From contig JAJEKV010000049.1 in assembly GCA_021234155.1 (NCBI GenBank), forward strand, positions 5,387,001 through 5,451,000: a DNA stretch of 64,000 nucleotides. The letters run 5' to 3'. The position numbers and the translations under genes are program-made. Positions within the stretch are counted from its first letter, which is position 1; every line of letters begins with the position of its first letter. Source of the DNA: Isoetes taiwanensis (Eukaryota > Streptophyta > Lycopodiopsida > Isoetales > Isoetaceae). Below, piece by piece: positions 56,255 to 64,000 of the stretch. Under the pieces are notes generated by a model. It saw nothing but the letters and a program-made list of their open reading frames with translations. It had not been told where the DNA came from and ran no database searches.

Positions 56255-56856
56255 CACTTCAACTTGAATAAGCACAACTTTTACAAGAACTCGGGGGTAT
56301 TCTATGTTCCAATAAGGCCCCATTGCAAAAATCACTTGTATTTCTTGCTTCATAGCCTTGGGCCCATATGTATCTCAACGATTGTAACGATCTAGCTGGG
56401 GCTGCAATTCCGGCCTCAATAATAGGACAATCCCTGAGTTCAAGCTTCCTAAGCCTGAACCCCTCATTATTCTCTCCAACACAGCCCAAAAGAAGCCACC
56501 TAATCTTTCCACCATATCTGCCAATGTGGGCTAAACTTCATTTGTAAGTCCACCATGGCCTATATAAATAGCCAAACGAACCATATTTGAACATCCCTCT
56601 AGCAAATTCTTCACGCCATCATCAAATGAAGGTGTGGTTCTCATGTCACCGAATGCGAGATAATCTTTGAACCGGTGATATTTGATGCATAAATTGCAAC
56701 GGACTGTAAACATCTGCAGTTTTGAGCCAGACAAAGTAGCCGCCAATGTGATACAAAACCATGCTGGTGCTCTAAATTTTCAATCTGAAGACTCCTAAGC
56801 TTTTTACAATGGTTGCCAAGCACTTCAAGTCCTGCATCTCCAATGATGTTTCGCAC
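56255..56856 (-). pseudogene. COI1: COI1-like F-box/LRR C-terminal exon, degraded
   Basis: Minus strand, after an acceptor ATATAG at about 56,856: VRNIIGDAGLEVLGNHCKKL, CLAQNCRCLQSVAIYASNIT, DYLAFGDMRT, DDGVKNLLEGCSNMVRLAIY, IGHGGLTNE, GCVGENNEGF, LRKLELRDCPIIEAGIAA and SLQSLRYIWAQGYEA. Each aligns in order with the last LRRs of COI1, the jasmonate co-receptor (for example VRNVIGDRGLEVL, LPSLRYLWVQGYRAS). Frames change at least three times. The F-box and first LRRs were not found upstream within about 1 kb, so this is an isolated, broken last exon. It ends with CKSCAYSS and a stop near 56,259. Confidence 0.82.
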
Positions 56857-56869
56857 CTATATAGAAACA

Positions 56870-59600
56870 TGAAATGAGAAACAGAATTAATTGAGGTATC
56901 TCATGCGTTGAAATAATCGCTATATGAAGCATATCATTAGACCCTGTTATTAGATGAAATCCAGTCTTCTTGAAGCAAATGTTGATTTTTCACGAGATTC
57001 TACCACATAATATGAGAAATAAAGAGTACAGATGAGATGATGCCCAAGACCGAGAAATGCGAAAGCACAATACCACAAATTTCAAGGTAGAAATTTTGGA
57101 AAGACTACAATGTAGCACAAATCCAAGGGAAGGTCGGAAGGGAATAGTGAAGCTTCTTGGAAGGCACTAAATAAGTGCTCTCTCTTTGTTGCTCTGTTAT
57201 CGCCAAATAGGCTAAAATCCGATTTTAAGGTTTTTCGCCAACCGTGCTTTTGAGCTAGAAACCTATAGGACGCCCTTTTCGTTGTGCTACCATTCTTTGC
57301 GAGCTTTCCTTTTACGTAGTTCCGAAATTTACTTCTTAAAATTGCAATCATGGCCACGAGGTCTCTCGACATAACACGGAATCTAAGAGCTCGAGGGTTC
57401 TTCCAAGATTTGTGCTTCCCGCATTTTTCGATCTTTTCCTCTCCCATGCGAAAAAATCTTGCACAAGCGGTGCACCGGATGCTCTGGCCGCTTTTTTCCT
57501 AGTTCTTCCATCGCCATTTTGCGACCCATTTTCATATCCATATCCATAGTTCTATACGCTTCTGCGCAGATCCGCAAGAGGGAGAAAATTATTAAATCTT
57601 TTTCTTCATGAACAATGGAAGCAAAGGAGCAGATTCCAAGATGCGGGAAGGGAAGAGGTGGCAAAATCCAATCCGGGGAAATACAATGTCATTATTTCTC
57701 GATCTTGATTCCATTCCATACCCTAACAGGCCGCCGTTCTTTTTCGGCTCCACCATACCCTAAGCGCGGTCGATGTGCCAATAGTGAAGTGGAGAAGGAA
57801 AAATAAACTAGCAAAGTCGAATGCTAGATCTTCAAACCCAATGTTAAATCTTATTCTTGAAGCCGAATGCTGAATCTTGAAGCATGTTCGAACCCTCCAG
57901 TCTTGCCTTCTTTCCTCTAACCCTAAAATAACCCTAAAACATGATGGCACGATGCTTGCATGCAAAACTCTGAAAATGGCAACTGAAATAAAAAGAGGGC
58001 TTTTGTTGTGAGCCCTTGGATGTTGGACCATTGAAAAAAAAAAGCTAAATAAACAACTAAAAAATGGTGCACTCTAGATGTATGCATTAGTACATCTATT
58101 CGAATACGCCATGAAATCTTAGGAAAACCTTTGTGAAAAGTGTACAAAAACACAAACCAAACCCCCTGTTATTATGCTACATATTTGTACTTTTGTGTAT
58201 TGACTCCAAGTTACTTTACTTCATGCCTTTACATATACATATAATATAATATGATCACATAACAGCATCATCTCTCGTACAAAAACAAAATTCAACCTAA
58301 AAGTTCAAATGAGCAAGTGATTACATATATGAAAAGAAATCAGACCTAGTGAGGTTTTCAACCATGTCAAACTATATTCAACTTTCATACGGTAGACTTC
58401 AAGCATCATCTGATAATAGCCGCTTGAAAAGAAAATATGTTGGTGCCAAGAATCTGATTCGTGATACATTATAGCTACATCATAATTGTACAAAAGAGTT
58501 TGCACTTTGTCGGCAAGTCGTTCCCACCTACCATCAGGCTGGATAACATAGACATTATTCATCGACATTGAAGGTCTGGCCGCAACTGTCGTGTACACTT
58601 TGGTCCACAATAAGCCTCGGCTTATGCATCACCATATAAAAATCCACATAGCTTGGTCAAATGGTTGTTCTAGCCAATTCAAATCTGACCAAACTATGTG
58701 GATGGAGAATTCAACTCATTAGAGCCCTGATAAAGAACACATCGAATTCAAACAAAATAAAAATGGATCTCATCCTTGCCTTACTACAAATAAACAAAGA
58801 AATGCCTAAGGATTCGCAATCTCCAAACCATATCGGCCTCACTAAAGCCCTCGCCTATTTAACAAGACTATTCAGGAGAACGAAACAAATTAAGTTTCAA
58901 AGAAGAATGTGCACACGAAATTAAGACACACGAAATTTATACATAAACCATCTCTTTGCAACCACAAACTTTAATCTAGATCCTTTCTACTGGAGGACAT
59001 CCCGATGCCATGTGGTCTACTCTAAAAAATTGGCTCTAAAAGGTAAAGTGAACTTCAAAATACAGGGCAAGAAATCCATGTACCTGCAATATCCTCTGCA
59101 ATATCCTCCACGATCGACAACGCACTAGCTAGTAGCTACAAGAAATGAACAAATAAAATAAGTCGTTGACACAACAAAGGGTTGCCCTCTAAACAGAGGG
59201 CATGCAAGCATTTATGAAATGGGCTACTGCTTATATGCAAGTTTATTCTCTACAGCACCGAGCTGCATGCAGCTAAAACTGCAGGTGGAGCTGTAGACGG
59301 AGCACCGAGCATCGCCACGTTTGTATTTTGCAAAAAGCACGAGGAGAAGCAATGTGATAATTACCTCAAGTAAGTCCAGCGATTTAGGGCCCAAAGTTCT
59401 GCAACCAGATCGAAAACCTATTGATCTCCCTACCCCTTTAGAAATATACAGTTACTGTATTATCCCTTTCCTCCCGCTTCAATATTTACCACTGTTACTC
59501 CGGTCATACTTAGGACGAAGAAAAAAAGAGATGGGAAGAGATAAGGTTCGCAAATTATCTCTTGAGTATGATTTTGGTAATGGTTGCGCAAGAAATAGGG
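56870..59600. other. Intergenic, no gene assigned
   Basis: Several minus-strand open frames of 75-120 codons occur at 57.08-58.6 kb. Two overlap and have somewhat protein-like composition (RALRFRVMSRDLVAMIAI at about 57.35 kb), but I do not recognise any family and they lack flanking splice signals I trust. CCCCCTGTTATTATGCTACA at 58.16-58.18 kb repeats the edge of the 25-kb dispersed repeat. Confidence 0.35.
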
Positions 59601-59689
59601 GTTAGGGTTTTGAAAAAAAATAGATTAGGCTCTCTTTGATGGTTGTCTGTTGCAGAGTCGTGGCATGCATCGTCCGAGCATGTCGGGCG

Positions 59690-59885
59690 GCTGATCCTCC
59701 CTCCCATGTGTCTGAAGCACAGGAGCTCGTGGATGCAGAGGAAGCCGGATGCAGAGGAGCTCTATTTCTGAGGTGGGGCGAGGCAGGGCGAGGAAGGGCG
59801 AAGAAGGCCGAGAACGGCGAAGGAAGAGCTCTATTTCTGAGGTGGGGCGAGAAGGGCGAAGAAGGGCGGCCAGATGCAGACATGC
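59690..59885 (+). repeat. GC-rich imperfect direct repeat
   Basis: AGCTCTATTTCTGAGGTGGGGCGAG at 59,757 and again at 59,828, separated by degenerate GGGCGA(A/G)(G)AAGG units. Open in several frames but not protein-like. Confidence 0.6.
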
Positions 59886-59889
59886 TTTA

Positions 59890-61440
59890 ACTATCTGTTG
59901 TTGTACACAGCTCCTTTCTGAGGTTTTTTCTTGGGGATTCTATGTGAACCTGCTTTATGAATCCAGGCTTCGAAGTTTGCAGTTTGAAAGCTCTAGAATC
60001 CAGGGCAGTTTGCAATGTCAAAGCTTTAGGTGGTTGGGAAGTTCGGAGTTAGAAGAAGACTCCAACTTCTGCTGAAAATACAACTCTGTTTAAGCTATGT
60101 CACATTTTCATTGAATGGCACCTCCTCACTCCCATTTCTTCTTATTTGTTCTTCACTCGCATTTGTTGTTATCTGTGTTTTGTGAATGCACAATATGCAT
60201 TTCTTATGTGTATGTATTCAAGTATACCATATATGTATATACAAATTTAGGCATATGGGGTGCGCAAATTTATACGTGGGGCTGATGTGTAAATTCCACG
60301 GCCCTTCATTTGGTATATTCATGGAACTATGCTCGGATCCAATGATCAAAAAAAAAACAATAAGGATAGTGCAAATAAGGATGGGAAGAGAAAAAGGAAA
60401 TGGGATAAGAAAAAACTTGAACGTGTAATTTGTATTTCTTTTGGATCTGTAGCCATTCTTCCAGCCATTCTTCCGGATGATGGAACTGGCTATGGAAGCA
60501 ACAATAACAGATCTGGCTATTCAAATGAGTAGCTCTTCAATCGATCAGGCATGCAATCTGAGAGTTCCCATGCATATTCTGAGGAGCCCATTTTAGAAAG
60601 AAAATGCCAAACCAGGATCTTTTTTTTTCTACTATCTCTCACCCTCCATTTAGAATATGCTCCTCTTATTCCTCATCTATGCCATTCATACCATATATTC
60701 TTGGTATATTCTTCAAACACCACAAGCTTGCCTAGGGTTACCAAATGGCAACCAAAAAACAAGCGACCAATCCCAAAAAAGCTCTTCCATCGACTATACA
60801 CATGGAGGCCATCGGTGCCCCTTCCCATCCTCTCGAAGCCAGATGGAGACCTACCAAATCGACCCGCCTCTAAGGGTCATCAAACTTCGAACGCAAATAC
60901 ATACCTTTAACAAATCATGGTCTATTGATTTTGCACAGAAAAAAATGCCTACAAAACAATCGTGACAGCTTACTTGTACGTGCATCTGCCTGTTCCAACC
61001 GTAGATTATATGTACATGCATCTTTCACCCATAGATTATATGCACATGCCTCTGCCCATTCCACCCATAAAATATACGTATTGAAGACTGGCATTTTGGT
61101 AATTTCATAAAGGCTCAAAGGCAATATGGTGATTATCAAAACATGGGAGCACGTTGGTACAGTTTTCCTTAAGTGCACTGAAGTAAATGCAGGCAAAAGA
61201 CATGGAATAGAAGCAAGAATACAAATATAGCATCCACCATGTCGGTAGAAATGTAATATCAGCATTAGAATTTCTGAAAGTACTTTTGCCACATATGGCG
61301 TCTTCTAAGTGCACATTCTTCTCAACAGAAAGAATCCAATGGCCTCTGCCATATTCATTCTAACATTGGGCAAAGCAATATATTAACAAATGGCGATATC
61401 AGAGGAAAAATTTGGCACGGCGAGGGACCTTAACCTAATC
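59890..61440. other. Intergenic, short repeats only
   Basis: Between 60.98 and 61.08 kb a roughly 33-base unit (ATAGATTATATG(T/C)ACATGC..CTGCC) is repeated about three times. No gene recognised. This lies downstream of the RETICULATA-related gene, whose 3' UTR probably ends near 61.2-61.4 kb. Confidence 0.4.
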
Positions 61441-61445
61441 TCATG

Positions 61446-61545
61446 ACTTTGCTGCTCTTCCTTCTTCCTTTTGCTTTTCCTGCTGCTCTCATAACTTTGC
61501 TGCTCTTCCTTCTTCCTTTTGCTTTTCCTGCTGCTCTAGAACTTT
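61446..61545 (-). repeat. 48-bp tandem duplication straddling the stop codon
   Basis: GCTGCTCTTCCTTCTTCC followed by TTTTGCTTTTCCTGCTGCTC appears at 61,451 and again at 61,499, offset exactly 48 bases. The second copy is the last coding part of the RETICULATA-related gene; the first lies just beyond its stop. Confidence 0.9.
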
Positions 61546-62733
61546 CTTTTCCTGCGGCTCTAGAACTTTCACATCTTCAATAGCAACCATGTCCAAGGAT
61601 GGTTTCTCCACCTTTTGTGCCCCCGTCAATCGTGCAAGCACTACAAAAGAAGTGCCACCAAGCACATTGTTCAAACCTCGGATTACAAAAACGCAGACTT
61701 TAAAGACAGCAGGATTAAGCATCTTTGCCATTGAAAATTCCAGGCCATTCAAAGCCTGATATCTTATGTTGCTACTGAGACCCATGTGGAGAGCCCAGGT
61801 AGCTGCATTCAACAATGTTGGCGGTGGTTTATTTGGCGGCACAAAATTGGTGTCAACCTTCTTCCTAGCATCAAGCAACATATTAGAGATGGTAGTGCCA
61901 ACAATACCTGCAGCAAAGCCAGCTACAGCAAACAGAGCTCCCTTATATAAAAAAGTCCCCGCTCGATCTACTACAGTGTATGCACCTGGTTCAAACATAT
62001 GGCCTGAGGGGCAGCCAGCAAAAACACCAGGAAGTTTTGATGCCGCTGCTGCACTGGCAGATGTGGGAGCTAACATATACATCAGAACGAAATTGAGAAT
62101 GCATCCCACAACAAGGGTTGAAAAAACAAAATCAAGCTCATTAAGACCAAAATTAGGGCGTGATGCCATATCTCCTATAACACATGCACCAACTCCAATC
62201 ACTTCTTCTGTAAGAAGCTTGAAAGGAAACTGAGGGTCAGTTCTTACCCTAGCATGCCAACCGCTGCATAGAAGCTCAAAAAAACCATCATTCCAGCTTT
62301 TGCTCCATCCTTCCTCTTCATTGTCACCCCATGATCCATCCCCTCCACCGCCGCCACCGCCTCCATGACCCCACCCATTGTTATCACTGCCATCTTTTCC
62401 TGATCCACCATCACTATCATCTAATATAGCTTCAGGCTTTACCTCTGTTTCACTTTCAACAACGGTAGACAGAACATGCATCTCCACATTATTTTTCCTT
62501 GACAACCCTATATCTGATACTAGGTGCCCAAGATATGTTTCCTCAGGCGCTTTGCTTCTAATCATATCAAAGCATTTACCCCTGTTTAGTTTTGCAACAT
62601 TACAGATACTTCCTAAGTGTTTAGTCCGAGCAGAATATAGAAGAGGATGAAAACCTAAGAGCAAAAACCTAGATGCTGAATTTGAAGCTTGAATGCAGTG
62701 GCTGGGATCGGCAAGCATGGATTCGAAGGCCAT
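61489..62733 (-). CDS. RETICULATA-related (RER/LCD1 family, DUF3411) plastid envelope protein
   Basis: A single uninterrupted exon of 414 codons. Residues 1-60 are Ser/Arg/His-rich, as expected of a plastid transit peptide. Residues 105-140 form an acidic and glycine-rich stretch (GWGHGGGGGGGGDGSWGDNE). The conserved region follows: FELLCSGWHARVRTDPQFPF, KLLTEEVIGVGACVIGDMAS, RPNFGLNELDFVFSTLVVG, then hydrophobic segments including NFVLMYMLAPT, LYKGALFAVAGFAAGIVGTT, PPTLLNAATWALHMGLSSNI and FVIRGLNNVLGGTSFVVLAR. These match the plant-specific family of inner-envelope membrane proteins that affect leaf reticulation and mesophyll development through plastid metabolism; the transport function is not settled. 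The C-terminus is a Lys/Glu/Gln-rich tail with repeated VLEPQEK/VLEQQEK. Length and continuity fit a working gene. Start at 62,733 because upstream sequence lacks another in-frame ATG. Confidence 0.93.
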   Translation of the reverse strand: MAFESMLADPSHCIQASNSASRFLLLGFHPLLYSARTKHLGSICNVAKLNRGKCFDMIRSKAPEETYLGHLVSDIGLSRKNNVEMHVLSTVVESETEVKPEAILDDSDGGSGKDGSDNNGWGHGGGGGGGGDGSWGDNEEEGWSKSWNDGFFELLCSGWHARVRTDPQFPFKLLTEEVIGVGACVIGDMASRPNFGLNELDFVFSTLVVGCILNFVLMYMLAPTSASAAAASKLPGVFAGCPSGHMFEPGAYTVVDRAGTFLYKGALFAVAGFAAGIVGTTISNMLLDARKKVDTNFVPPNKPPPTLLNAATWALHMGLSSNIRYQALNGLEFSMAKMLNPAVFKVCVFVIRGLNNVLGGTSFVVLARLTGAQKVEKPSLDMVAIEDVKVLEPQEKKVLEQQEKQKEEGRAAKL

Positions 62734-62739
62734 TTCAGA

Positions 62740-63320
62740 AGGCAGAATACAGATGAAGGGGTTTCTGCCGTATGTTTGAATAGAATGAAGCTTACCAGCA
62801 TGCAGCTCTGCGCTCCGTTGGCTCCTCCAACCGCATATCCTGTGAATGATGGGGACTGGCTTAGGGTTTATGGCATTTTCGAACTACGTGGCATTTAAAC
62901 CCCAAATAAAATAAAAGCCCTCTCACATGCACGAGCGACAAATTTCGAGGCTGTTGAAATCAAGAACCAAAAAACCAAAAACAAAAAACCATGGGATTCT
63001 TCACATGTTCCGGCTCAAGACTAGGTTATTGTACAATGCTTCCTGCTAGACTTAAATTACGTAGCAAATTTGCCTTTTTAGGTATAGAATTTGTTTTAGG
63101 TATAGAATTTGTCGCTCACTGCTGAATGTACAAAATTCAATGGTTTTGAAGTACATGTATTGGTTGTATTGCGGTCAAGATAGTTTTATCTCAAACTAGT
63201 AATAGTGCCCAGCGTTGTTGGGCATAATTTGGGAGCCTATGTGGACGGAAACCTATTCAGCCTAGACTTCTTTTCATAAATCATATAATAGAAACCAAGC
63301 CCAGTGTTGCTGAGCTATAA
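62740..63320. other. RETICULATA-related gene upstream region and intergenic DNA
   Basis: Reading towards the gene (minus strand), TTTTATTTTATTTGG at about 62,905-62,920 is a possible TATA region, followed by GCCACGTAG. Further out, two related phrases GCCCAG(C/T)GTTG(T/C)TG(G/A)GC occur at 63.21 and 63.30 kb. No gene. Confidence 0.4.
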
Positions 63321-63329
63321 AAGGTTTTT

Positions 63330-63701
63330 GTGCATTTAATATCATTTCCCTTTCCTTTGGTTTTTGCTGTATCCCGTGTTTCTTCTTTTTCCTCATTTAT
63401 CCTACACAGTTTCCTTTTTCCTTTTTTCTTTATTTTCTCACATATTATCTTTTTTCCTTCTCCCCTTTTTCTTTTTTTTAGCCCCCTTCTCCCTCCCCTT
63501 CCCTTCCCTTCCCTTTTCCTTCCCCTTCCCTTTCTCCTTCTCCTTTTTCTCTTTCCCTTTCCCTTACCCTTCCCATTTCCCTTTTTCTGATAGGCTTTTT
63601 CTCTTCCCTTTTCACCTTTTTCCCGCCCTTCCCATTTTCCCTTTTTTTTTCCCTTTTTTTTTTCCCTTTTCTTTTCATTTTCTCTTACCCTTTTTCCATG
63701 C

Positions 63702-63733
<32 letters not shown>

Positions 63734-63735
63734 GA
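63330..63735. repeat. Polypyrimidine tract (CCCTTTTC-type) ending in T27
   Basis: About 400 bases on the plus strand consist almost only of C and T (runs of CCCTT, CCTTTT, TTTCCC), ending in an uninterrupted T run at about 63,707-63,733. It makes long Lys/Gly/Arg-rich or Phe/Pro-rich frames that are not genes. Such homopurine/homopyrimidine DNA can form triplex structures. Confidence 0.9.
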
Positions 63736-64000
63736 AAGTAAGAGTCGGTTTTATCATTAATTATGAAATCTCAAGTACATTGCGTATATGCTTTTATAGA
63801 TAAGCATATCAAAATTAGAGTCAAATCAACAAGTGATAACAATATGTAAAATAAGGTCTGAACTTAGAGCATAAAGGTCGATCGCGAAAGAACCACGAAG
63901 AGGATGAATTGGAAGTAGGTAAGTTGTAATTCGCTTTTTGAAACTCGGTTCCATAGAACAAAACAAAATTCTTGAAGATTCTAAGATTATGAACCCGCCA
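63736..64000 (-). other. Possible 3' end of a poly-A-tailed retroelement
   Basis: The T27 run would be an A tail on the minus strand, and the following GAAAGTAAGAGTCGG..TTTATCATTAATTATG resembles the antisense 3' end of a LINE. No coding part falls inside the window, so this is a weak call. Confidence 0.25.

Noticed and set aside
57082-57664. Continuation of the COI1-like gene into the 121- and 93-codon minus-strand frames
   Set aside because: Neither frame resembles the F-box or early LRRs of COI1; they were left unassigned.
61766-62233. 155-codon plus-strand frame inside the RETICULATA-related gene
   Set aside because: Antisense to a strongly supported coding exon, with no independent evidence.
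63281-63757. Minus-strand 158-codon Lys/Gly/Arg-rich frame and plus-strand Phe/Pro-rich frames
   Set aside because: Direct consequence of the polypyrimidine tract; low complexity without a start or domain.

Overview
The window is nuclear DNA of a land plant with a large, repeat-rich genome. Evidence: a chromodomain Ty3/gypsy element primed by initiator tRNA-Met, plant-only gene families (BT1-type adenine-nucleotide carrier, RETICULATA-related plastid protein, UDP-glycosyltransferase with PSPG box, COI1-like LRR, PLS-type PPR), GT-AG introns, tRNA-derived SINE-like repeats and plant telo-box motifs. A LINE fragment of a type I associate with seed-free plants hints at a fern or lycophyte, but this is not firm. 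There are no bacterial or organellar operons.

Layout. 0-10 kb: mostly non-coding, with a decayed multi-exon 3-hydroxyisobutyryl-CoA hydrolase gene (4.78-7.26 kb, +) and a decayed PPR gene (8.6-9.3 kb, -). 10.4-11.95 kb: a diverged LTR plus primer site of a Ty3 element (-). 12.1-12.8 kb: tandem repeat and a SINE with a 16-bp target duplication. 12.85-18.74 kb: a foldback-like unit whose inverted ends carry a 19-bp minisatellite and whose interior is two tandem arrays. 19.5-19.75 kb: catalase exon fragment. 22.7-23.4 kb: probable LTR. 24.7-25.5 kb: tandem SINE-like repeat. 29.3-30.5 kb: a transposon-like gene relic and a LINE reverse transcriptase. 32.4-34.35 kb: an intact three-coding-exon BT1-type carrier. 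35.3 kb: P450 fragment. 35.7-38.0 kb: a Crypton-like (DUF3504-type) tyrosine-recombinase gene with very short introns and in-frame stops. 39.3-40.4 kb: UGT pseudogene. 42.5-55.35 kb: a Ty3/gypsy chromovirus about 12.9 kb long. 56.3-56.86 kb: COI1-like fragment. 61.5-62.7 kb: intact single-exon RETICULATA-related gene. 63.3-63.7 kb: long polypyrimidine tract.

The most striking observation is in the chromovirus. Between its primer-binding site and gag it carries about 3.5 kb of extra coding sequence, and the first of these ORFs ends in a recognisable histone H3 fold behind a long, non-canonical, coiled-coil and basic tail. The same element encodes a chromodomain behind its integrase, so one retroelement would carry both a nucleosome component and a histone-tail reader. 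A second unknown ORF follows, preceded by a promoter-like or intron-like segment.

Only two host genes look intact (the BT1-type carrier and the RETICULATA-related gene); they are unrelated and independently transcribed. Several other host-type genes are present only as single exons or frameshifted remnants. The transposon coding regions show many 1-2 base indels while the two host genes show none. That may be decay, or consensus error in methylated repeats, so every frameshift reported inside transposons should be read with that caveat.
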